Source: Procambarus clarkii (lineage: Eukaryota; Arthropoda; Malacostraca; Decapoda; Cambaridae). Taken from it: a stretch of 64,000 nt of DNA. The first letter of the stretch is position 1, and the number at the start of each line of letters is the position of its first letter. The stretch lies in the NCBI RefSeq assembly GCF_040958095.1, contig NC_091193.1:19083222-19147221 (forward strand), in the 5' to 3' direction. Positions 1 to 10,228 of the stretch are shown piece after piece. The notes under the pieces are model-generated. The model was not told where the DNA came from. It made no database searches and was given only the letters and a program-made list of their open reading frames with translations. Both the position numbers and the translations under genes were made by a program.

Positions 1-245
1 ACCATTGCTTGGGGCTCCATTAGAGGCGCCAAATCCGTTACCAAAACCTCCATTTGGGGCTCCGTAACTATTTGAAGGTCGCTTGTCAGCGATGGACAAT
101 CCCAGCAGGGCTGTAAAGGACAAATAATGTTCATAATATTTTGAAATTGAAGAAATATACTTCCAATTCTAAAATTAGCATATATCAAGAATTATCACTG
201 CAGTAAAGTTAAATTATATTTACCAATGAACAGAAGAACCTTCAT
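1..245 (-). CDS. CPAP1/resilin-like cuticle protein, copy 1 (cut by window edge)
   Basis: Only the 5' end is present. Exon 1 is 245-224 and encodes MKVLLFI plus the first base of the next codon. The intron is 223-111 (GT..AG, 113 bp), and exon 2 runs from 110 off the left edge. The joined product starts MKVLLFIALLGLSIA, then DKRPSNSYGAPNGG, so the signal peptide is split by a phase-1 intron. About 44 residues are visible; the chitin-binding domain and Asn-Gly tail would lie outside the window. Residue 7 is Ile, as in copy 6, whereas copies 2-5 have Thr. It also shares third-position variants with copy 6 in the first 110 bp of exon 2. The intron and upstream DNA are diverged from copies 2-5. 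The identity follows from near-identity to the complete copies; whether the rest is intact cannot be seen. Confidence 0.85.
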
Positions 246-345
246 GTTATCGGTCAGCAGAAAGTTGAAGTACAGAGAAATATAAAGCAGAGTCAACCAG
301 AGAAGGAGCTGCTGGAATGTGATGCTGGAGGTCGCTTTTCCAGCT

Positions 346-351
346 TTTATA
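346..351 (-). promoter_or_regulatory. TATA box of copy 1
   Basis: Minus-strand TATAAAAG lies 106 bp upstream of the ATG at 245, at the same place as in the other five copies. The GC-rich block just upstream (CTCCGCCCACTCAAA in plus-strand reading) is also conserved. Transcription should start about 30 bp downstream, near 320. Confidence 0.75.
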
Positions 352-1109
352 CCCGGGCGCTCACCAAGCTCCGCCCACTCAAAGTTATCTCCTCCCTCCC
401 TTCCTTGCCCGCCCTCGCCCACTCCTCTCTCTCGTGATATGTCCGTCCAGCTTATGAAGGGACGGACATAGGCTGGACGTGGTAGGCATGAGTTGAATGA
501 TTTAAGAGATATTATTAATTAGTTACTACCTCCCTCTTCACCCTCTCCCCATGTCTCACGGATTCAATTCTGGTCAAGTGTGAAACATTGGTTGACATGC
601 CCGAAGAACTTTTTTGCCAAAAGTATTTGCTTGAGACCCACACAGTAGTTATAAACTCGCCTTGGAAATAGGCACATATGGCAAGTCAGTGAGGCTGAGT
701 CACTATCAGCATATCCCAACCTATCCTCCTGTTTAGATAGTACTTTTTGTAACTATGTGCACTATAGTACAAACACTGACGTACTAAGCAATTACATAGT
801 TTACTAGACTTTGTACTAGTCACTTTATAGAGTCCGAAAAAAATTAATTAAAAGTAAACTTAAATATTCCTAGGCTTGTTATAGCACACATATGTACCAG
901 GCATGAGCTAGCGTGTATTAGGCCTAGGATAGTTAGGCTAAGTTAGTTTAGTTTGTCTTTCCAACATAAGTAGTAAGTCGTTTTCCGGTTTGTTGATATT
1001 CAGTAGTACCAATTTCTACTTTCCAATTGTATTGTACATCGGTGTATGTATTATGGTCCTCATTCTTCCTATAAGTACTACCAAAACAGGAGGATGGGCT
1101 GAGTATTCA
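352..1109. other. 5' flank of copy 1, nothing recognised
   Basis: This is AT-rich non-coding DNA upstream of copy 1. Apart from the promoter-proximal 60 bp, I see no clear match to the spacers of copies 2-5 and no convincing coding signal. An open frame at 990-1181 has a non-coding look except for its end, which is a LINE tail relic. Confidence 0.5.
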
Positions 1110-1290
1110 GCTTGTAAATTCAAAGACAAACCATTATATAACTCACTTGAACACTACATTATTGAATGTGAATCTGTATAATATTTTAGACCTCCTGGCC
1201 TGTTGTACAATCAACTATATAATTACGTCGTTGAATCTGGTACATTTTAAGACATTCTGACAATTTATCCCAAGTTTGCGTGTCCATTCT
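1110..1290 (+). mobile_element. LINE RNase-H-type 3' end relic
   Basis: The translation contains CKFKDKPLYNSLEHYIIECE and, after a stop, LTIYPKFACPF. These match the terminal zinc-knuckle and last codons of the LINE proteins at 57881-58474 (CKLCQQ...LRHYVMECEKI...ILAKYPQFANCR) and 59495-59863. It is interrupted by stops, so it is a decayed fragment. Confidence 0.6.
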
Positions 1291-1479
1291 AAAGAATAAA
1301 GAACGATAATTTTATTAATTTATTATTATTAAATTTTTAAGATTCATATTTCACGAATCCATCCCTGCCGTGTGGGGGTAGTGAACAATTGAACGTTTCA
1401 TTTACAAATTCGTAAACTGAAGCATGTAATATATATGATGTAGTAGAATGTACACTCCTGAAATATACATGTGCTTCAG

Positions 1480-1620
1480 TCTACAATTTAGGCCAATTGT
1501 CTTGTGTATGATCCTCTGTCGTGTGCGGTAGGGAATACCAACAGCACCTCGCTGTAACAGGACTTAGTTGAATTACTGTGATAAAGAAAAATTCTAAATT
1601 TTGTCAATAAAGATGGTAAT
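1480..1620 (+). repeat. Dispersed repeat, probable LINE 3' untranslated tail
   Basis: The segment runs from the CTTGTGTATGATCCTCTGTC region to TTTTGTCAATAAAGATG. It is clearly similar to 39845-39975, with the same order of blocks and the same AATAAAGATG end. The position after a LINE protein relic suggests a 3' untranslated region. Confidence 0.5.
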
Positions 1621-1739
1621 AATAAGGAAATAAACGGAAGAGGGGGCTAAGCAAGGTGGGGAGGAGGACGTGCGAAGGGGCAAGGACGAGGGAAGGGGAA
1701 TGGAGGGGAGTGGGAGAGACGGAGAGGATGACTGATGTG

Positions 1740-2110
1740 TGTGGGGGGGGGGGGGGGGTCTCGTGGCTGACGAGTATCTCAGATAGTTTAGACTCAGGTG
1801 TTCAAAAAGGTGAGATGGATAATATTATGTATCAGGGAAGATTATTAACAGTTGGTGCCGAGCATAGAAAGAAGGTTAGGTGAGATCCGTCTATTCTTGA
1901 ACATGATTCTTAATATTGTATTGTGGGCTATTTAAAAATCCTCTTACGGTACAAGAATAGTTGGAGGACCAGAAGCAATTTGCAGAAGTGTGTTGTTAAG
2001 GTTGTAACACACTCAATTCACAGTGGAATATGAGGATTTTTTTTATGTTTGTAAATCACGGCGCAAGATGGACAAATGAAAGTTCCAGCTCAGTTGCTCG
2101 TCAATTACTA
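1740..2110 (+). repeat. Diverged LTR-like/PBS segment
   Basis: The segment contains GTTGGTGCCGAGCATAGAA near 1853, which matches the TTGGTGCCGAACACAGAG motif in the array spacers. The following 80 bp (TATTCTTGAACATGATTCTT..) also align loosely with them. A poly-G run lies at 1742-1758. It seems to be an older copy of the spacer LTR-like block upstream of copy 1. Confidence 0.35.
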
Positions 2111-2114
2111 TACC

Positions 2115-2663
2115 CAGTCCGTCCTCATCAACAAAGATCAAATGTTCGTTAATCCAGCCGGCAAACCTGTTTATAAATGAAGACACGGTTTACACGCGAC
2201 TCAGAACTGATGACGTATGTACTTGTATATACTCTCTTCGCTGACGTCCTCTACTCGAATATCAAGATTGTAAATGCTTCACCCACGTACTACAAACACA
2301 AATCTAGTGGTCTTTCTAGTGGTCAAATCTAATCCACTTTGCCTAGTGGACCAAACTCTCACAAGTCAAGCCTGGCCTCGGGCCGGGCTTGGGGGAGTAA
2401 AAGAACTCCCAGAACCCCATCAACCAGGTATCAACCAGGTAACAAATACTCGCCAGCAGAACCTAAATACCTAACCTAACCAATGCCTAATTATACGTTG
2501 AATTTTTTTGTATAATAATATTAATTTATATATGAGACTAAACATATTTTTATTACACAGTGTGTTAAAACTGATGACAACGTCTTGAGGGACGACGGCT
2601 GCGCTAACGAGCATGGCCTGAGGACTGGTTGAGGATATAACATTTGTTGTTGAGGACGGGTTG
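2115..2663. mobile_element. Short terminal-inverted-repeat element (family A), copy 1, with nested LINE tail
   Basis: The left end is CAGTCCGTCCTC and the right end is GAGGACGGGTTG, imperfect inverted termini. A second copy lies at 36764-37148 with the same internal blocks (TGCTTCACCCACGTACTAC, the CGCCAGCAGAACCTAAA block, TAATTTATA...). No coding capacity is visible, so it is a non-autonomous (MITE-like) element. It is interrupted by an insertion at 2304-2441. Confidence 0.6.
2298..2447 (+). mobile_element. Nested 5'-truncated LINE 3' end with target-site duplication
   Basis: The insert 2304-2441 is flanked by direct repeats ACAAAT (2298-2303 and 2442-2447). The sibling element at 36764-37148 has a single ACAAAT at 36953-36958, an empty site. 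The insert contains CAAGTCAAGCCTGGCC and the GGGCCGGGCTTGGGGGAG block. The same LINE 3' end is found in the array spacers. It ends in a short tandem tail (ATCAACCAGGT-like, twice). Confidence 0.7.
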
Positions 2664-2751
2664 TACTTGTTGATGAACTTGTCTTTGTTTATAATTTTTC
2701 ATTTGATCTTCCTCACCTGGAAGGAGCGGGTCATTAGCGGCCAGGTGAGTG

Positions 2752-2845
2752 AGTGTAGTCAGTTAAGGCGTACCAGTCATGTCAGTTACGCGGACACCTG
2801 TACTCTCTGGGTTCCAGTCAACTGCTGAGAGGGTGTTTATATGTA
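2752..2845 (+). mobile_element. tRNA-derived SINE fragment
   Basis: The sequence AGTTAAGGCGTACC..GTCAGTTACGCGG..CTCTGGGTTCCAGTCAACTG resembles the SINE at 27335-27440 (GGTTAAGGCGTACCTGTTATG..GGGTTCGAGTCTCC). The B box is degenerate. The preceding bases (CACCTGGAAGGAGCGGGTCATTA) also have a relative near 28640. Confidence 0.45.
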
Positions 2846-2851
2846 TGTATG

Positions 2852-3341
<490 letters not shown>

Positions 3342-3425
<84 letters not shown>
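3342..3425. repeat. (TA)n microsatellite
   Basis: A perfect dinucleotide run abuts the right terminus of the TIR element. Confidence 0.95.
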
Positions 3426-3428
<3 letters not shown>

Positions 3429-3790
3429 AACAAGCCTGAATGGTCCCCAGGACAATATGCAACTGAAAACTCACACCCCCAGAAGTGACTCGAACCCATA
3501 CTCCCAGGAGCAACGCAACTGGTATGTACAAGACGCCTTAATCCACTTGACCATCACGACCGGATAAAATGAGGTGATAGCCGAGGCTATTTGAACCACC
3601 CCACCGCCGGCACTCGGATAGTAATCTTGGGCATAGCATTTTACCAAATCACCTCATTCTTTGGGGCACACGTGAGGAACACAAATGCGAACAAGCCTGA
3701 ATGGTCCCCAGGACAATATGCAACTGAAAACTCACACCCCAGAAGTGACTCGAACCCATACTCCATACCATACTTTGTTATATAAGAACC
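3426..3790 (-). mobile_element. tRNA-derived SINE, two partial copies
   Basis: On the minus strand the head reads TGGTCAAGTGGATTAAGGCG (A-box-like) and GGGTTCGAGTCAC (B-box-like), then a body ending in AGGCTTGTTCGC. The body block GCGAACAAGCCTGAATGGTC occurs twice (3426 and 3687), so two copies lie in tandem. The second is cut within its tRNA head by the TA-rich sequence after 3770. Confidence 0.65.
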
Positions 3791-3799
3791 CATACTTTG

Positions 3800-4294
<495 letters not shown>

Positions 4295-4300
4295 TTTATT
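4295..4300 (-). terminator. Polyadenylation signal AATAAA, copy 2
   Basis: Minus-strand AATAAA lies 159 bp after the stop codon of copy 2, in the same place as in copies 3-6. Confidence 0.7.
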
Positions 4301-4458
4301 ATATATTATTAAAGACAATCATCGAGAAATGAGACACAATTGTCATTCGTATAAATATTTACAAAAGTGCAAAGTCAACGTGTAATTCTTTCCTGACTCG
4401 AATCATTGTAGCAGAGAGACAGTCAAGTGACAGAAGACATGAGGCAAAGACGGACATT

Positions 4459-5714
4459 TTAAAATGGAGTTCCATAGGCAGCGGAGGGAGCAGATGGAGC
4501 AACATATCCGTTGCTGGCACCATTTCCATTGACACCGTTGCCATTGGCACCATTGCCGTTACTGGCACCATTTCCATTGCCGTTCAATCCGTAACCATTG
4601 TTACCGTTGCTTCCATTTCCGTTTCTTCCGTTACCGTTGGCTCCATTAGCATATCCGTTGCTGGCACCATTCCCATTCACACCGTTGCCATTGCCGTTAC
4701 CGGCACCATTTCCATTCCTTCCATTGCCGTTGGATCCATAACCATTGTTACCGTTCTTTCCATTTACGCCATTTCCGTTCCTTCCGTTTCCGTTGGCTCC
4801 ATTGCCATTTCCGTTCCTTCCGTTTCCGTTGGCTCCATTGCCATTTCCGTTCCTTCCGTTTCCGTTGGCTCCATTGCCATTTCCATAACTGCCACCGTTA
4901 CCATTACCGTTGCTAATGCCATTGGTGGCGGGACCATAACCATAGCCAACGTCGGGGACGACGCCGATGAGTTCGTTGACGGAGTAGAAGTTCTCAGCCT
5001 GGGAACAGTCAACGTTGAACCACCAGTCGCACACCAGGTACTGCTGGTTGAAGATGGTACCGTTGGGGCACAGGAAGGAGTCCTTCTGGCGTCTGACGGC
5101 GCGGTCCTGGCAAATGTGGAACACCTGGCAACGGGCCTCAGGGTCGGTATCGGCGTAATAGCCAGCCACTGCCTGGGCGTCACAGGAGAAGTCAGTGTCT
5201 GGTGGAGAAGCCAAGACAGGGTAATCTTCCCCGGGGACGCCACCACCGGGGATGTTCTCCTGCAGAGCAACCAGTTCGGCATCTAGTCCATAGGAACCTG
5301 TCGGGGGACCGTACCTGTTACTTGGGGGAGCTGAGTATCCATTGCTTGGGGCAGCTCCGAACCCGTTGCTTGAAGTTTGTCCAAACCCATTACCTGAGGC
5401 TGCACCGTTTCCATTACTTGCAGGAGTTCCGAAGCCATTGGTTCCTGGAGCTGTGTAACCATTGCTTGGAGCTCCATTAGAAGCGCCAAATCCGTTATCA
5501 AAACCTCCATTTGGGGCTCCGTAACTATTTGAAGGTCGATTGTCTGCGATGGACAATCCCAGCAGGGCTGTAAAAGACATAAATATAGCTTATAATAGTT
5601 TAAAATTTCAAGATTTTTCTAAATGATCTTTCCATCCCTCGAAAATTTAAACATAAAGAATCAACATTGCAATGAATATATGCTTTATTTACCAGTAAAC
5701 AGCAGAACCTTCAT
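4459..5714 (-). CDS. CPAP1/resilin-like cuticle protein, copy 2 (376 aa)
   Basis: Exon 1 is 5714-5693 (MKVLLFT plus one base), the intron 5692-5568 (125 bp, GT..AG) and exon 2 5567-4459. The start is set by the exon 1 ATG at the end of a conserved leader; an in-frame ATG inside the intron end (MSF) is not the start. The signal peptide is MKVLLFTALLGLSIA. Residues 16-101 are resilin-like (PSNSYGAP, SNGYTAP, SNGYSAPPSNRYGPP). Cysteines at about 136, 154, 160, 174, 187 and 195 have spacing C-17-C-5-C-13-C-12-C-7-C, typical of peritrophin-A (CBM14) domains of the CPAP1 class. The remainder is an Asn-Gly tail ending APSAAYGTPF. It is the longest copy because a 12-residue unit (NGNGANGNGRNG) occurs three times. 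It has Asn rather than Lys at residue 17 and Asp in GGFDNGFG. Expected role: an extracellular chitin-binding, elastic cuticle component. The role is inferred; the structure is seen. Confidence 0.9.
4780..4890 (-). repeat. 36-bp coding repeat in copy 2
   Basis: Three near-perfect tandem copies of a 36-bp unit encode NGNGANGNGRNG. The other gene copies carry only one unit here, so copy 2 gained two by in-frame expansion. Confidence 0.85.
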
Positions 5715-5819
5715 GTTTGTCGGTCAGTAGAAATATGAAGTAGAGAGAGAGAAGTGGAGATAAGAGTCAACCTGAGAAGAAGCTGCTGGAATACGATGTT
5801 GGAGGTCGCTAGTCAAGCC

Positions 5820-5825
5820 TTTATA
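5820..5825 (-). promoter_or_regulatory. TATA box of copy 2
   Basis: GGGTATAAAGGC on the minus strand lies 111 bp before the ATG. The GAGTGGGCGGAGCTTGGTGA block just upstream is conserved in all six copies. The expected start site is near 5793, giving a leader of about 80 nt. Confidence 0.75.
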
Positions 5826-6542
5826 CCCAGGCGCTCACCAAGCTCCGCCCACTCAAAATTATCTCCTTCCACCCTCGGCCACCCATCGCCCTTTCACTCT
5901 CCCTCACGATCTCAAATTTTAAGGTCACTCGAAGTAGGAGTTAGTGTGCACTACTTCGTTGTCCTTTAATATTTAAATTTGTTCTAGTAGCTGCGGCTAA
6001 TTCGCGTATCAAACACTGTTATTATTATATAGTAATTCATTGTAACTACGATAACATTCCATGATGCAACATACAAATTTCAGGAAGTAATTAGTATGAC
6101 TATGTGTTGCCAAAAATAGATTTAGCGATGACACTTGTTATGAGTAATCTGATTGTAACATCATCAGTTTCAAGAATTTAAGAAATTGTTATTAAAGTTT
6201 GATTTTCAAATTTATAAAGATTTTTTTTTTAATTAAAACACTGTTGATGTAACAATACTGATGTAGTCACGTGCATCTTGTAAGCAATAATTGTTATGCT
6301 AAAAAATATAATATATACTAACGCAATATTTATTTATCTAGAATTTATAATGACGAATATTGATATTATTTCTCAGCTAATACAACGAACTATTATCTAG
6401 CGGTTGAAACTAGTAACATCTTAACCTAATACAGTATTTATTAAATAAGTATATAATAAAATCTTAAAAATTAAGGCAAGCCATGTTAATATTTTACTAG
6501 ATTACAGTAATAAGGAAAATAATCTTGAGATGCTCTTAGGAA

Positions 6543-6835
6543 TGTAACACGGTGCTTCATAAGATCCTGCTCAATGTGTCGTTTGATAATTTATTTAACC
6601 AATAAAAGTGTAGGTGTATTACGAAAGTTGAGAGGTAATTCGTGCAATGTATGACAATCCCAGACATGGAGGAACTATTTAGACTGGCAGAAATGAGTAG
6701 TATTTAGTATTTTCCCCTTCTAGTGTATGTACCTTGCGAGTATATTAAACTGTTTATATAATTGTATGCAAATAGTGACATATATCATTTATTTGTGTCA
6801 GTGAAGACAAGCAATTGGTGCCGAACACAGAGTGG
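6543..6835 (+). mobile_element. LTR-like block with primer-binding-like site, spacer 1
   Basis: The segment 6543-6813 begins TGTAACACGG and ends AAGCA (TG...CA). It is followed at once by TTGGTGCCGAACACAGAG, which could pair with a tRNA 3' CCA end. A 27-codon frame (MAGVSLENIVQITPDTNI...) starts at 6916. No integrase or polymerase sequence and no second LTR are present, so at best it is a relic; the call is tentative. Confidence 0.35.
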
Positions 6836-7599
6836 ACCAGTTTAGTGTGTTTGTTCTTAATTAATATTATTCTTATTAATGTCTTGTGGAAATCGGACAG
6901 TCTTACTTTAGAAGCATGGCTGGTGTATCACTGGAAAATATAGTACAGATAACTCCAGACACTAACATCAGAGTTGAACATGAAAGATTTTCAAAGTGAA
7001 CATTATTTTAGTATTAACCTTTAAAGTTCATGAACAAATAATTCATAATATACAATTATCAGCAGTTACAAATGCTTAATGATGAAATTAGTATAATAGC
7101 ATATATTTTAACTAGTGAAAATAGTCCACTAGTTTAGGTAGTCATGAGTTGATAATCACCAGGATGGTCCATCAGGAAGATGGTTGAGACATATGAATAC
7201 AGAAGAAAATGTAAGAATATCCATTTTGGGGTCGACCACCACTGAGTCGAGCATATCCTGAACATATGCTGGTATGCTCTTGTAAGCTGTAACCGTCTAA
7301 ATAGTGCATTTTTAATTTTTCTTACTGTACAATCAAACAGTATTTTGTAAACTAAAATTTATAACATTATAAAATATTTTGTGTAAAATCAAGACTGTGT
7401 TAAGTGTTATGGTAGTTATTTGTATATACAGTTCGAGGGTGAATGAACATCTACGAGAGAGGCGCCTCGAGTTTAAGGTTGTGAAAATCTGCTCGGGAAA
7501 GTTTGAACATAATTCTGAGTCCTATTTATAGTTTTTCATTCATGATTAGTACTCATGTACTAATCATTCACAGTGAAGAGCCAGTGGTGCCATAGGGAC

Positions 7600-7910
7600 A
7601 ATCAGAGAACATGATAAACATCAGAGGTCCACGATTGTTCAACATCCTCCCAGCGAGTATAAAAAATATTGCCGGAACAATTGTGGACATATTCAAGAGA
7701 AAACTAGATAGTTTTCTTCAAGTGCCGGACCCATCATGCTGTGGTGGATATGTGGGCATGCAGGCCGCTCCAAGCAACAGCCTGTTCGAGAAAGCTCTCC
7801 CAAGTCAAGCCTGGCCTAGGGCCGGGTTTGGGGAGTAGAAGAACTTTCAGAACCCAAAGGCGGGGCTTGGGGAGTAAAACTCCCATAACCCCCATCAAGT
7901 TGGTATTCAA
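7600..7910 (+). mobile_element. LINE 3' end relic, spacer 1
   Basis: The frame 7611-7838 ends in RGPRLFNILPASIKNIAG, VDIFKRKLDSFLQVPDPS and GGYVGMQAAPSNSLFEKA. This pattern is typical of the C-terminus of crustacean non-LTR reverse transcriptases. It is followed by a 3' untranslated block (CAAGTCAAGCCTGGCC.., CCCCATCAAGTTGGTAT) shared with 2304-2441. The upstream reverse-transcriptase domain is missing. Confidence 0.7.
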
Positions 7911-8249
7911 TCGACGGAAAGATTACTGGGATTATATCCACCGAGGTGTACTCGCTTCTCAACACACACATGCACTGAGAGCTTTATTGAGGCCGCCGGA
8001 GAGGGCTAGGCTAACCTCCTCACATGATAATTATAAGGTCCGCTAGTTACAGATATTTTTTCAGTACATAATTTATGTATTAACAATAAATTATTATACA
8101 CTGAAGGAAGGTCTTTTGCTAATACATAAACTGTTTAGGAATTGGTGTATTATACGATCATAGAGGAGCTGATGTTTATTAGTATTTGTTTTCACACTTC
8201 TCGGCTTATTTCTTAGTCTCATGTATATATAATTATATACACTTGAGTT

Positions 8250-8445
8250 AGCACTTGTTCAGGCGTGAAGTTGCCTGAAAAGCTTTGCGTAATAGTGGCT
8301 CTATAGATTGTGTAACTCCTGTACGTACAATGTATACATTATTCCTTTGTTCTTTGTATTCATTCTTTTGAATAAATCGTTTTGTAATGTATAGCTGTTG
8401 CCTAGCCATTAAAGTGGTCTGACCCACTTTATAATTAACGAGCAT
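8250..8445 (-). repeat. Dispersed repeat (ACGCAAAGC family)
   Basis: CCTGAAAAGCTTTGCGTAATAGTGGC is the inverted form of GCCACTATTACGCAAAGCG at 35981-36005 and shares the neighbouring GTACATACAATG block. The same segment recurs in all four spacers. Confidence 0.55.
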
Positions 8446-8808
8446 TTAGTCAACATTTTGAGGAAGGACGCGTTCATGGGACACTGAATAGCAGGGGGGG
8501 GGGGTCTTTGTACATAGATTTATAATCAAGGTTTGTATGAACTTTAACTTTTTCGATCCTTGGTAGTTTCAATAAGGGTTAATGTATCTTAATTTACATA
8601 AACTATATTTGGGTATAGTTGACCATGTTATGTATTCAATTTAACATAACACTGCTTACTGAAGATCTTAATTTTAGCTGAACTGAAGCCTGGAGAAGAC
8701 ATCGTTCAGTATGTGGCTAGTAGCCTAACGACCGCTTGAATGCGACAAGTAAACTTTCAAAGAAAATAACTACGGGAATTGATACAGTTATATTCAGCAT
8801 TTGACACT

Positions 8809-8814
8809 TTTATT
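8809..8814 (-). terminator. Polyadenylation signal AATAAA, copy 3
   Basis: Minus-strand AATAAA lies 158 bp after the copy 3 stop codon. Confidence 0.7.
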
Positions 8815-8971
8815 ATATAATTTAAAGGCGTTCATTGACAAATCACGCTAAATTGTCATTCGTATAAATATTTACAAAAGTGCAGAGTCAACGTGTAGCT
8901 CGTTCCTGACTCGAATCATTGTAGCAGAGAGACAGTCAAGTGACAGAAGACATGAGACAAAGACGGACATT

Positions 8972-10119
8972 TTAAAAAGGAGTTCCATAGGCAGCGGAGG
9001 GAGCAGATGGAGCAACATATCCGTTGCTAGCACCATTTCCATTCCTTCCATTACCGTTGGATCCATAACCATTGTTACCGTTACTTCCATTTGCGCCATT
9101 TCCGTTCCTTCCGTTACCGTTGGCACCATTAGCATATCCGTTAATGGCACCATTCCCATTCACACCGTTGCCATTGCCGTTACCAGCACCATTTCCATTT
9201 CTTCCATTGCCGTTGGAACCGTAACCATTGTTACCGTTCCTTCCATTTACGCCATTTCCGTTCCTTCCGTTTCCGTTGGCTCCATTGCCATTTCCATAAC
9301 TGCCACCGTTACCGTTGCTGATGCCGTTGGTGGCGGGACCATAACCATAGCCAACGTCGGGGACGACGCCGATGAGTTCGTTGACGGAGTAGAAGTTCTC
9401 AGCCTGGGAACAGTCAACGTTGAACCACCAGTCGCACACCAGGTACTGCTGGTTGAAGATGGTACCGTTGGGGCACAGGAAGGAGTCCTTCTGGCGTCTG
9501 ACGGCGCGGTCCTGGCAAATGTGGAACACCTGGCAACGGGCCTCAGGGTCGGTATCGGCGTAATAGCCAGCCACTGCCTGGGCGTCACAGGAGAAGTCAG
9601 TGTCTGGTGGAGAAGCCAAGACAGGGTAATCTTCCCCGGGGACGCCACCACCGGGGATGTTCTCCTGCAGAGCAACCAGCTCGGCATCTAGTCCATAGGA
9701 GCCTGTCGGGGGACCGTACCTATTACTTGGGGGAGCTGAGTATCCATTGCTTGGGGCAGCTCCGAACCCGTTGCTTGAAGTTTGTCCAAACCCATTACCT
9801 GAGGCTGCACCGTTTCCATTACTTGCAGCTGTTCCGAAGCCATTGGTTCCTGGAGCTGTGTAACCATTGCTTGGAGCTCCATTAGAAGCTCCAAATTCGT
9901 TACCAAAACCTCCATTTGGGGCTCCGTAACTATTTGAAGGTCGCTTGTCTGCGATGGACAATCCCAGCAGGGCTGTAAAAGACATAAATATAGCTTATAA
10001 TAGTTAAAAATTTCAAGATTTTTCTAAATGATCTTTCCATTCCTCGAAAATTTCAACATAAAGAATCAACATTGCAATGAATATATGCTTTATTTACCAG
10101 TAAACAGCAGAACCTTCAT
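8972..10119 (-). CDS. CPAP1/resilin-like cuticle protein, copy 3 (340 aa)
   Basis: Exon 1 is 10119-10098, the intron 10097-9973 (125 bp) and exon 2 9972-8972. The product has the same plan as copy 2: signal peptide MKVLLFTALLGLSIA, resilin-like segment, CBM14 with all six cysteines, Asn-Gly tail. It is the shortest complete copy, because one block near the C-terminus (AGNGNGANGNGVNGNG in sister copies) is missing in frame. Distinctive changes are Glu in GGFGNEFGASNG and Ile in NGAINGYANG. The domain retains PPDTDFSC, as in copy 2. The reading frame is intact, the splice sites are canonical, and the leader and TATA are conserved, so it is probably expressed. Promoter details (GAAGTGGAGAGAGAAGTGG leader) group it with copy 5. 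Confidence 0.9.
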
Positions 10120-10222
10120 GTTTGTCGGTCAGTAGAAATATGAAGTGGAGAGAGAAGTGGAGATAAGAGTCAACCTGAGAAGAAGCTGCTGGAATACGAT
10201 GTTGGAGGTCGCTAGTCAAGCC

Positions 10223-10228
10223 TTTATA
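10223..10228 (-). promoter_or_regulatory. TATA box of copy 3
   Basis: TATAAA in the conserved GGGTATAAAGGC context lies 109 bp upstream of the ATG. Confidence 0.75.

Larger units (their letters stand above)
5860..8808. repeat. Array spacer 1 (between copies 2 and 3)
   Basis: This non-coding spacer of about 2.95 kb is homologous along its length to spacers at 10265-13302, 14815-17734 and 19245-22212. The order of blocks is: promoter flank, AT-rich segment, LTR-like block (6543-6813), LINE 3' end (7600-7910), a dispersed repeat (8250-8440), a poly-G run at 8493-8504, and the 3' flank of the next gene. It is most like spacer 3 (shared AATGAGTAGTATTTAGTATT and the poly-G run). Confidence 0.8.

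Noticed and set aside
9688-9915. Met-starting out-of-frame proteins (MEVLVTNLELLMELQAM..) inside each gene copy
   Set aside because: They are +1 frame shadows of the resilin-like segment and occur in every copy because the copies are near-identical.
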